Shown here piece by piece: positions 1 through 6,456 of a stretch of DNA of 7,576 bases (the stretch's first letter is position 1; every line of letters starts with the position of its first letter). Source of the stretch: Caulobacteraceae bacterium. GTDB lineage: Bacteria; Pseudomonadota; Alphaproteobacteria; Caulobacterales; Caulobacteraceae. The translations under genes were made by a program, and so were the position numbers. The notes under the pieces were generated by a model. The model was not told the origin of the DNA, ran no database searches, and saw only the letters and a program-made list of their open reading frames with translations. The stretch covers positions 1-7,576 of the forward strand of contig JAQGII010000134.1 in the NCBI GenBank assembly GCA_028291305.1, in the 5' to 3' direction.

Positions 1-820
1 CACCGACTACGGCGCCTTCGTGGAGCTGGAAGCCGGTGTCGAGGGCCTGGTGCACGTCTCCGAAATGTCCTGGACCAAGAAGAACGTGCACCCCGGCAAG
101 ATCGTATCGACCTCGCAGGAAGTCGAAGTGGTCGTGCTGGATGTCGACGCCTCCAAGCGCCGCGTGTCGCTCGGCCTGAAGCAGGCCATGGCCAACCCCT
201 GGGAGCAGTTCGTTGAAACGCACCCGCTCGGCTCGACCGTCGAAGGCGAGGTCAAGAACACCACCGAATTCGGTCTGTTCATCGGCCTGGACAACGACAT
301 CGACGGCATGGTGCACCTGTCCGACATCGACTGGAACGCCACCGGCGAAGAAGCGGTGGCCCGCTACAAGAAGGGCGACATGGTCAAGGCCAAGGTCCTG
401 GATGTGGACGTCGAGAAGGAGCGCATCTCCCTCGGCATCAAGCAACTGGGCGGCGATCCCCTGGCCAATGAGACCTACCGCAAGGGCCAGACCGTCACCG
501 TGACCGTCACCGAGATCACCTCGGGCGGTATCGAAGTGAAGTTCGGCGACGACGAAGCGCCGGTCTCCGCCTTCATCCGCAAGGCCGATCTGTCGCGCGA
601 CCGCTCCGAGCAGCGCGCTGAGCGTTTCGCCGTCGGCGATCGCCTGGACGCCCAGGTGACCAACATCGACAAGGCCGCGCGCCGCGTGTCCCTGTCGGTC
701 AAGGCCCTGGAAATGGCCGAGGACAAGGAAGCCATCGAGAAGTTCGGGTCTTCGGACTCAGGCGCCTCGCTGGGCGACATCCTCGGCGCGGCCCTGCGCG
801 ACAAGGCCTCCAAGGAATAG
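1..820 (+). CDS. rpsA: 30S ribosomal protein S1, 3' part (5' end outside window)
   Basis: Ribosomal protein S1 binds mRNA on the 30S subunit and helps load structured or weak-SD messages. The first full codon is at base 2, and 272 residues remain before the TAG at 818-820. The visible part covers three S1 (OB-fold) repeats matching repeats 4 to 6 of E. coli S1. Repeat 4 is already under way at the edge ([20 protein letters not shown]) and ends at SLGLKQ near visible residue 61. Repeat 5 spans about 77-148 ([26 protein letters not shown]). Repeat 6, about 160-236, is more divergent ([16 protein letters not shown]). A short acidic and Ser/Gly-rich tail follows, ending [17 protein letters not shown]. 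The full protein in this family is about 560-570 residues, so roughly half is present. The last codons and the stop lie in a 17-bp tandem duplication, and a terminator follows 50 nt downstream. Identity is very secure. Confidence 0.97.
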   Translation, partial: TDYGAFVELEAGVEGLVHVSEMSWTKKNVHPGKIVSTSQEVEVVVLDVDASKRRVSLGLKQAMANPWEQFVETHPLGSTVEGEVKNTTEFGLFIGLDNDIDGMVHLSDIDWNATGEEAVARYKKGDMVKAKVLDVDVEKERISLGIKQLGGDPLANETYRKGQTVTVTVTEITSGGIEVKFGDDEAPVSAFIRKADLSRDRSEQRAERFAVGDRLDAQVTNIDKAARRVSLSVKALEMAEDKEAIEKFGSSDSGASLGDILGAALRDKASKE

Positions 821-838
821 GGGCCTCCAAGGAATAGG
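805..838. repeat. Perfect 17-bp tandem duplication over the rpsA stop codon
   Basis: The unit GGCCTCCAAGGAATAGG occurs at 805-821 and again, base for base, at 822-838. The identity stops exactly at both outer edges, so there are two complete copies. The first copy encodes the last residues of S1 and its TAG; the second lies in the 3' untranslated region. The unit is not a multiple of three, but it lies past the stop, so the protein is unchanged. It most likely arose by replication slippage. Confidence 0.95.
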
Positions 839-870
839 ACTCTACGGCTCAGCTTGCTGGGTCGAGTTTG

Positions 871-908
871 CGCCCCGTCCGGTTCGTCCGGGCGGGGCGT
901 TTGCTTTT
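871..908 (+). terminator. Intrinsic terminator after rpsA
   Basis: A 12-bp stem pairs 871-882 (CGCCCCGTCCGG) with 888-899 (CCGGGCGGGGCG), with one G-T wobble and a 5-nt TTCGT loop. It is followed at once by a T-rich tract (TTTGCTTTT, 900-908). It lies 50 nt after the rpsA stop and well before ihfB, so it should end the rpsA transcript and leave ihfB to its own promoter. Confidence 0.85.
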
Positions 909-1028
909 GCGCGGTCAGGCTGGCCAGTTTTGCGGCGCACGCATGAAAGTGTCGGCTTTACGGCCTCCAACCCCTTGAAAGCGCACCGATACTCGGACAT
1001 GGTCCCGCCGGGGAACAGGGGCTCGTAC

Positions 1029-1310
1029 ATGATCAAATCTGAGTTGATCGCGAAGTTGGCCGCCGAAAATCCGCATCTGACGCAAAAAGACGTCGAGCGG
1101 GTGGTGGGCGTCATTCTCGACAGCATGACCCAGGCGCTGGAAGACGGCGGCCGGGTCGAGCTTCGCGGTTTCGGCGCCTTTTCCGTGCGCGGCCGGCCGG
1201 CCCGCGCGGGACGCAATCCGCGCACCGGCGAGACCGTCTCCGTGCGCGCCAAGGCCGTGCCCTTCTTCAAGAGCGGCAAGGAACTGCGCGAGCGGCTGAA
1301 CGCCGACTGA
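1029..1310 (+). CDS. ihfB: Integration host factor subunit beta
   Basis: This is the beta subunit of the IHF heterodimer, a nucleoid-associated protein that binds specific sites in the DNA minor groove and bends DNA sharply. It acts in recombination, replication and transcription, with IhfA as partner. The protein has 93 residues (E. coli IhfB has 94) and begins [11 protein letters not shown], the canonical family start. The core RGFGAFSVR is at 46-54, the beta-arm GRNPRTGE at 61-68 with the intercalating proline at residue 64, and the conserved C-terminal [14 protein letters not shown] at 77-90. In-frame DNA continues upstream to about 930, but those residues have no family resemblance, so the ATG at 1029 is chosen. 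An AGGGG stretch (1017-1021) is a modest ribosome binding site. No clear promoter hexamers could be named in 909-1028. The rpsA-ihfB order is common in proteobacteria. Confidence 0.96.
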   Translation: MIKSELIAKLAAENPHLTQKDVERVVGVILDSMTQALEDGGRVELRGFGAFSVRGRPARAGRNPRTGETVSVRAKAVPFFKSGKELRERLNAD

Positions 1311-1387
1311 GCCTGCCGCCGGTGGAGCGGTTGACGCCGCGGGCTTCCAGGCCGACCCTCGCCGCGGCGGGACCTGGAGCGGCTGAC

Positions 1388-1802
1388 ATGGGCATTTTCG
1401 ACGAATTCCGCGAGTTCACTCTCGCGCGGCAACGTCGTCGACCTGGCCGTCGGCGTGATCATCGGCGCGGCCTTCAACGGCATCGTCAAGAGCCTGGTCG
1501 ACCAGGTGGTCATGCCGCCGATCGGGCTGCTCACCTCCGGGGTCGATTTCGCCAAGCTGGAGTGGGTGTTGCGCCCGGACGACCCGGCCACTCCCGGCAA
1601 GAACGAACTGGTCGCCATCCAGTACGGCGCCTTCATCAACACCCTGATCCAGTTCCTGGTCGTGGCGGCGGTGGTGTTCATGCTGGTCAAGCTGATCAAC
1701 AGGCTGCGCCGCCAGCAGGCTGAAGCCCCGCCGGCGGACCCCGCGCCGACGCGGACGGAACTGCTGCTCGCCGAGATCCGCGACACGCTGAAGGCGAGGT
1801 AG
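1388..1802 (+). pseudogene. mscL: Large-conductance mechanosensitive channel MscL, frame broken by +1 base
   Basis: MscL is an inner-membrane channel that opens under membrane tension to release solutes during osmotic downshock. The ATG at 1388, with GGAG at 1376-1379, starts MGIFDEFREF, the family N-terminus. The frame then breaks: bases 1418-1421 (actc) sit where three are expected. Removing the C at 1419 restores FISRGNVVDLAVGVIIGAAF and a 137-residue protein, the normal length (E. coli 136). In the restored numbering, TM1 is about 15-48 with PPIGLL, the periplasmic loop about 49-78, TM2 about 79-106 (YGAFINTLIQFLVVAAVVF), and the cytoplasmic helix ends in RTELLLAEIRDTLKAR. Without correction the 1388 frame runs out of frame to a stop at 1721-1723 (111 residues, mostly unrelated). 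The downstream part is undamaged, so this is either a very recent mutation or a sequencing error. A GTG at 1455 could only yield a product lacking the start of TM1. Confidence 0.88.
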
Positions 1803-1808
1803 GAATCT

Positions 1809-1839
1809 GTCCTCCCCCTCGAGTCGAGCGGGGGAGGAC
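1809..1839. terminator. Hairpin between convergent mscL and hemerythrin genes
   Basis: A perfect 10-bp arm pair, GTCCTCCCCC (1809-1818) and GGGGGAGGAC (1830-1839), lies between the stop codons of the two convergent genes (1802 and 1849). An alternative fold pairs CTCG (1818-1821) with CGAG (1825-1828) and lengthens the stem with a small bulge. Neither flank has a good T-run, so it may be a bidirectional terminator of weak type or a transcript-stabilising 3' end. The sequence is also of a kind that recurs as a dispersed intergenic palindrome in high-GC alphaproteobacteria; that comparison is from memory. Confidence 0.6.
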
Positions 1840-1848
1840 GCTTGTCAG

Positions 1849-2577
1849 CTACGCCAGCTTCAGGCCTTCGCGGTGCACCATCAGGGTCAGCTTGGTGTTC
1901 TGCTGCGGCGACATCTTGCCGTGGAAGCGGGGAAAGACGTCGGTCTCCTCCTCGCTCACATGGTGGGCGACGCAGGCCTGCAGGGCGCGCAGCCGCTCGA
2001 TCCAGGCGGGGTCGTCCTTGCTCGTCTCGGCCAGTTCGTGGAGCAGGATCTTCATGTCGGCGTGGTCGGCGTACAGGTGCTTGGCCATGCCGTCGACGTG
2101 GGTCTCCTTGAGCGCCGGATAGACCACCATCTCTTCCTGCAGGGCGTGCTTTTCCAGGGCGTAGCTGAGCTTGGCGAACAGGGCCGCGCGACGGGTCTTC
2201 TGCCGGGCGGTCGTCTTGAGCAGGGCCTCGAACAGGCCCTCCGCCAGCCGGTGTTCGGCCTTGAGCACCGCCATCCAGTCGCCGGCCAGGGCCTCGGAGC
2301 CCTGCATCGCCACCTTGCGCGCGCCGCTGGCCGCCACCCCGGCCACGAAGCCCAGCACCGCGGCGCCCGCGACCCGGCCGGACGGGGACGCCAGCCAGCC
2401 CCTGGCCGAGCGCTCCAGCTTCTGCTCGCGGCGGGCGAACGAGCGCGACTCCTGTTTCACGCGCTTGGCCAGTTCGTCGGCGATGTCCTGGCCGCGCGCC
2501 GCCCAATCGGCGGTGATGCGTTCCCACTGGCCGGGCAGGTCGAGCTTGGACAGCTCGAGTTTCGGTAAATCCACCAT
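1849..2577 (-). CDS. Hemerythrin HHE domain protein
   Basis: A 242-residue protein whose C-terminal part (about 100-220) is a four-helix hemerythrin-like HHE domain, a fold that usually binds a di-iron centre. Candidate ligands are spaced as expected: H109 (LKAEHRLAEGL), H144 and E148 (EKHALQEEMVVYPAL), H172 (YADHADMKILLHEL), H205 or H206 and E210 (VAHHVSEEETDVFPRF). Residues 1-65 are charged and probably helical. Residues 69-85 are hydrophobic and glycine-spaced (AGAAVLGFVAGVAASG), which could be a short membrane segment or glycine zipper. The start is ATG (reverse complement of 2575-2577), with GGAG six bases upstream (reverse complement of 2584-2587). It diverges from trpF and converges on mscL. 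Such proteins are linked to oxygen, nitric oxide or iron sensing and stress responses, but the role of this one cannot be read from the sequence. Confidence 0.88.
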   Translation of the reverse strand: MVDLPKLELSKLDLPGQWERITADWAARGQDIADELAKRVKQESRSFARREQKLERSARGWLASPSGRVAGAAVLGFVAGVAASGARKVAMQGSEALAGDWMAVLKAEHRLAEGLFEALLKTTARQKTRRAALFAKLSYALEKHALQEEMVVYPALKETHVDGMAKHLYADHADMKILLHELAETSKDDPAWIERLRALQACVAHHVSEEETDVFPRFHGKMSPQQNTKLTLMVHREGLKLA

Positions 2578-2652
2578 CGTCGTCTCCGGTTCAGCCGCCC
2601 GGAAGTTGAAACGGGGGGCGTCCGGCCAAGTTCCGACGGCCCCGCTTTTGCC

Positions 2653-2683
2653 GCGGCCCTTGCAATGAGGGGGCCGCAGCCCC
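2653..2683 (+). promoter_or_regulatory. Two mutually exclusive hairpins in the trpF leader (candidate)
   Basis: GCGGCCC (2653-2659) can pair with GGGCCGC (2671-2677) around an 11-nt loop. Alternatively GGGGC (2670-2674) can pair with GCCCC (2679-2683) around a CGCA loop. The two folds share bases 2671-2677, so only one can form. The second ends 11 nt before the trpF ATG. There is no U-tract and no Trp-rich leader peptide, so a classical attenuator is not supported. The arrangement could instead affect ribosome access. In such GC-rich DNA chance pairing is a real alternative. Confidence 0.25.
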
Positions 2684-2694
2684 TAATCCCGCCC

Positions 2695-3345
2695 ATGGCG
2701 GCTACCCAAGCGAAGATCTGCGGTCTGAAGACCCCCGAGGCCGTGCAGGCGGCCTTGCAGGGCGGCGCGGCCTATCTGGGCTTCGTCTTCTTCGACAAGA
2801 GCCCGCGCCACCTGGAGCCCGAGGCCGCGGCGCGGCTGGCCGCGCCGGTGCGCCAGGCGTCCGCCGCCAGGATCGTGGCCCTGACGGTCGATCCGTCCGA
2901 CGCCGAGATCGACAACATCCTGGCCGTGCTGAAGCCGGACCTGATCCAACTGCACGGCCGCGAGACGCCGCAGCGCGCCGCCGCCCTCCGCGCCGCCACC
3001 GGCCTGCCGGTCATCAAGGCTGTGGGGGTGAGGGACTCCTCCGACATCGCCGCCGCCCGCGCCTTCGACGGCGCCGCCGACCATCTGATGTTCGACGCCA
3101 AGCCGCCCAAGGACGCCGACCGGCCCGGCGGGCACGGCGCCAGCTTCGACTGGACCCTGCTGGAGGGCCTGCGGCTCGAGCGGCCCTGGTTCCTGGCGGG
3201 GGGGCTCGATCCCTGGAACGTGGCCGAGGCGGTGCGGCTGTCGCGCGCTCCGCTGGTGGACGTTTCCTCTGGCGTGGAGCGTGGCCCCGGCGTAAAGGAC
3301 CCCGACCTCATCGCGGCCTTCCTTTCGGCCGTCCGCCGGGCCTGA
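2695..3345 (+). CDS. trpF: Phosphoribosylanthranilate isomerase
   Basis: TrpF converts N-(5'-phosphoribosyl)anthranilate to CdRP by an Amadori rearrangement, in tryptophan synthesis. From the ATG at 2695 it is a 216-residue single-domain TIM barrel, normal length. The catalytic base Cys9 lies in KICGL (7-11) and the catalytic acid Asp134 in LMFDAK (131-136). Other family marks are [11 protein letters not shown] (30-40), IQLHGRE (84-90), GGHGASFDW (145-153), the phosphate-binding [10 protein letters not shown] (167-176) and [15 protein letters not shown] (188-202). An in-frame ATG at 2665 would add ten residues ([10 protein letters not shown]) that do not look like the family, and neither start has a good ribosome binding site; 2695 is preferred because the barrel starts almost immediately. 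It is the first gene of the trpFBA-accD-folC cluster, so the promoter should lie in the divergent region 2578-2694. Confidence 0.95.
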   Translation: MAATQAKICGLKTPEAVQAALQGGAAYLGFVFFDKSPRHLEPEAAARLAAPVRQASAARIVALTVDPSDAEIDNILAVLKPDLIQLHGRETPQRAAALRAATGLPVIKAVGVRDSSDIAAARAFDGAADHLMFDAKPPKDADRPGGHGASFDWTLLEGLRLERPWFLAGGLDPWNVAEAVRLSRAPLVDVSSGVERGPGVKDPDLIAAFLSAVRRA

Positions 3346-3369
3346 TTGCGCCCTGGCTCCAAGCTAACC

Positions 3370-3374
3370 GAGGA
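3370..3374 (+). promoter_or_regulatory. Ribosome binding site supporting a GTG start for trpB
   Basis: GAGGA at 3370-3374 lies 10 nt before a GTG at 3385-3387. It is the only good Shine-Dalgarno match in the trpF-trpB gap and decides against the in-frame TTG at 3346, which directly abuts the trpF stop. Confidence 0.6.
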
Positions 3375-3384
3375 CCGATTCCGC

Positions 3385-4620
<1,236 letters not shown>

Positions 4621-4622
4621 TT

Positions 4623-5462
4623 TTGACCCAGCAGCGCCTCGATACCTGTTTCGCCCGGCTCAAGGGCGAGGGCCGTGCGGCCTTCGTCGCCTATGTCATG
4701 GCGGGCGACCCCGACCCGCAGACCGCGTTCGACATCCTGTCCGGCCTGCCGGCCGCCGGGGCCGACATCATCGAACTGGGCATGCCCTTCTCCGACCCGA
4801 TGGCCGAGGGCCCGCCGATCCAGCGCGCCGCCCAGCGGGCGCTCAAGCAGGGCATCACGGTGGCCAAGACGCTGGATATCGTCCGCCGCTTCCGCCAGGG
4901 CGACCAGACCACCCCGATCGTGCTGATGGGCTACCTCAACCCGATCCTCAGCCGGGGCTACGAACGCTTCGCCGTCGAAGCCGCCGAGGCCGGGGTCGAC
5001 GGCCTGATCGTGGTCGACTGCCCGCCGGAGGAGGCCGACCCCCTGGCCGATCCGCTGGAGCAGGCGGGCATCAGCCTGATCCGTCTGGCCACCCCCACCA
5101 CCGACGCCAAGCGCCTGCCGGCGGTGCTGCGCCGCACCTCGGGCTTCGTCTATTACGTCTCCGTGGCCGGGGTGACCGGAGTCAAGGAGGCCGACGCCGA
5201 CGCCATCGGTCCCGCGGTAGAGCGGGTGCGCGCCGCCTCCGGCCTGCCGGTGGCCGTGGGCTTCGGCATCAAGACTCCCGCCCGCGCCGCCGCCGTCGCC
5301 AGGATCGCCGACGCGGTGGTGGTCGGCTCGGCCCTGGTCGAGCTGATCGCCCAGGCGCTGGAGGCGAACCAGCCGGCCGCCCCGAAAGTCCTGGCCTCGG
5401 CCAGGGCGCTGGCGCAGGCTGTGCGGGACTCGCGCCGTCATGAAGCATCCATACGGGCTTAA
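4623..5462 (+). CDS. trpA: Tryptophan synthase alpha chain
   Basis: TrpA cleaves indole-3-glycerol phosphate to indole and glyceraldehyde-3-phosphate and passes indole to TrpB. From the TTG at 4623 it is a 279-residue TIM barrel (E. coli 268), ending with TAA at 5460-5462. The catalytic glutamate is E51 in [11 protein letters not shown] (49-59). The position of E. coli Asp60 is occupied by glutamate E62 in MAEGPPIQ, so the acid is kept but one carbon longer. Other family marks are AYVMAGDP (23-30), [22 protein letters not shown], the strand and loop [14 protein letters not shown], and the phosphate-binding VGFGIKTP and VVVGSALVE. It starts 2 nt after trpB and ends 2 nt before accD, which implies translational coupling on both sides. 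Identity is secure; the start codon is the main uncertainty. Confidence 0.95.
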   Translation: MTQQRLDTCFARLKGEGRAAFVAYVMAGDPDPQTAFDILSGLPAAGADIIELGMPFSDPMAEGPPIQRAAQRALKQGITVAKTLDIVRRFRQGDQTTPIVLMGYLNPILSRGYERFAVEAAEAGVDGLIVVDCPPEEADPLADPLEQAGISLIRLATPTTDAKRLPAVLRRTSGFVYYVSVAGVTGVKEADADAIGPAVERVRAASGLPVAVGFGIKTPARAAAVARIADAVVVGSALVELIAQALEANQPAAPKVLASARALAQAVRDSRRHEASIRA

Positions 5463-5464
5463 GC

Positions 5465-6418
5465 ATGGCCAGGCCTCCCAAAGACAAGACTGACGCCCCG
5501 GCGCAGCCGGCGCCGGCGACCGCCAAGCCCCACCGCGAGCGCGGCGGCTGGCTGGCCCGGTTCGCCCCCGGCGTGCGCAACCTGGTGGCCAAGCCCGCGC
5601 CGGGGGCGCGCGAAACGCCCGAGAACCTGTGGGTCAAGGATCCCGACACGGGCGAGATGATCTACCGGCCGGACCTGGAGGCCGCCTGGTGGGTGACCCC
5701 CGGCGGGCGCCACATGCGCATCCGTCCCAAGCTGCGGTTCGCCTATACCTTCGACGACGGCGCCTACAAGGCGCTGCCGACGCCGACCGTGCCGGAAGAC
5801 CCGTTGGGCTTCGTCGACGACCGCGCCTATGTCGAACGCCTGAAGTCGGCCCGCCACGCCACCCAGGAGCCCGACGCCATGGCCCTGGGCGTGGGCAAGA
5901 TCGGCGGCGTCGCCACGGTCGTCCTGGTGCAGGACTTCGCCTTCATGGGCGGCTCGCTGGGCATGGCCGCGGGCGAGGGCTTCATCTGCGCGGCCGAGAC
6001 GGCGGTGAAGCGCGGCTGCCCCCTGGTGGTGTTCACCGCCGCCGGCGGCGCCCGCATGCAGGAAGGCGCCCTGTCGCTGATGCAGATGGCGCGCACCACC
6101 CTGGCGATCCAGGAGTTGAAGAAGGCGCGCCTGCCCTACATCGTGGTGCTGACCGACCCGACCACCGGCGGCGTTACCGCCTCCTACGCCATGCTCGGCG
6201 ACGTGCACCTGGCCGAGCCGGGCGCCATGATCGGCTTCGCCGGCCCGCGCGTGATCGAGGAGACCATCCGCGAGGTCCTGCCGCCGGGCTTCCAGCGCTC
6301 CGAATACCTGCTGGAAAAGGGCATGGTCGACCGCGTCACGCCGCGCAAAGAGCTGCCCGAGGTGCTGGGTTCGATCCTGCAGACCCTGATGATGGGCCGC
6401 CGGAGCGTGGCGGCGTAG
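5465..6418 (+). CDS. accD: Acetyl-CoA carboxylase carboxyltransferase subunit beta
   Basis: AccD and AccA form the alpha2-beta2 carboxyltransferase that moves CO2 from carboxybiotin to acetyl-CoA, giving malonyl-CoA for fatty-acid synthesis. The 317-residue protein (E. coli 304) has a basic, Pro/Ala-rich N-terminus (1-50). Next is a remnant of the zinc-ribbon region (52-85: ENLWVKDPDTGEMIYR ... VTPGGRHMRI), then a crotonase-fold domain. Marks are DFAFMGGSLGMAAGEG (157-172), TAAGGARMQEGALSLMQMA (191-209), LTDPTTGGVTASYAMLGD (229-246) and IGFAGPRVIEETIRE (256-270). All four zinc ligands of E. coli AccD are missing (D59, T62, T78 and G81 at those sites); only two cysteines occur, at 175 and 185. 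The ATG at 5465 lies 2 nt after the trpA stop with no good Shine-Dalgarno, so coupling to trpA is likely. The trpA-accD-folC order is widespread in proteobacteria. Confidence 0.96.
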   Translation: MARPPKDKTDAPAQPAPATAKPHRERGGWLARFAPGVRNLVAKPAPGARETPENLWVKDPDTGEMIYRPDLEAAWWVTPGGRHMRIRPKLRFAYTFDDGAYKALPTPTVPEDPLGFVDDRAYVERLKSARHATQEPDAMALGVGKIGGVATVVLVQDFAFMGGSLGMAAGEGFICAAETAVKRGCPLVVFTAAGGARMQEGALSLMQMARTTLAIQELKKARLPYIVVLTDPTTGGVTASYAMLGDVHLAEPGAMIGFAGPRVIEETIREVLPPGFQRSEYLLEKGMVDRVTPRKELPEVLGSILQTLMMGRRSVAA

Positions 6419-6439
6419 CATCGGACAAGCCCGAGGATG
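6419..6439. repeat. Imperfect palindrome in the accD-folC gap, possible dispersed-repeat remnant
   Basis: CATCGG (6419-6424), directly after the accD stop, pairs with CCGAGGATG (6431-6439): CATC with GATG and GG with CC, leaving GAG unpaired. The right half, AAGCCCGAGGATGACGG, resembles one arm of a palindromic intergenic repeat (CATCCTCGGG...CCCGAGGATG) that I recall as frequent in Caulobacter-like and other alphaproteobacterial genomes. The left arm would then have lost three bases. The link rests on memory and the symmetry only. Confidence 0.4.
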
Positions 6440-6444
6440 ACGGC

Positions 6445-6450
6445 AGGAGG
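6445..6450 (+). promoter_or_regulatory. Consensus Shine-Dalgarno of folC
   Basis: AGGAGG lies six bases before the ATG at 6457. It is the strongest ribosome binding site in the window and fixes the folC start. By contrast, accD just upstream has no clear site. Confidence 0.85.
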
Positions 6451-6456
6451 CCGGCC

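Noticed and set aside
975..1003. TTGAAA at 975 as a -35 element for ihfB
   Set aside because: The hexamer 17 nt downstream (CATGGT) is a poor -10 match, so a promoter cannot be named with confidence.
930..1028. N-terminal extension of IhfB from an upstream TTG
   Set aside because: The extra 33 residues have no counterpart in the family, and [10 protein letters not shown] at 1029 is the canonical start.
1336..1368. Possible terminator after ihfB (GCCGCGG pairing with CCGCGGC)
   Set aside because: Only seven base pairs with a loop of about 19 nt and no T-tract; not enough to call.
1323..1387. Near-identical 13-mers TGGAGCGGTTGAC (1323-1335) and TGGAGCGGCTGAC (1375-1387) flanking the ihfB-mscL gap
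   Set aside because: One mismatch over 13 GC-rich bases is plausible by chance; the second copy simply contains the mscL ribosome binding site, and there is no other sign of a mobile element or duplication.
842..2527. A long open frame on the minus strand (561 codons) across ihfB, mscL and the hemerythrin gene
   Set aside because: It is a GC-rich shadow frame: low-complexity Arg/Gly/Pro/Ser composition, no recognisable domain, and it overlaps three well-supported genes in other frames.
1873..2568. A plus-strand open frame opposite the hemerythrin gene
   Set aside because: The minus-strand reading has a start, a ribosome binding site and a full set of HHE ligands; the plus-strand product has no recognisable features.
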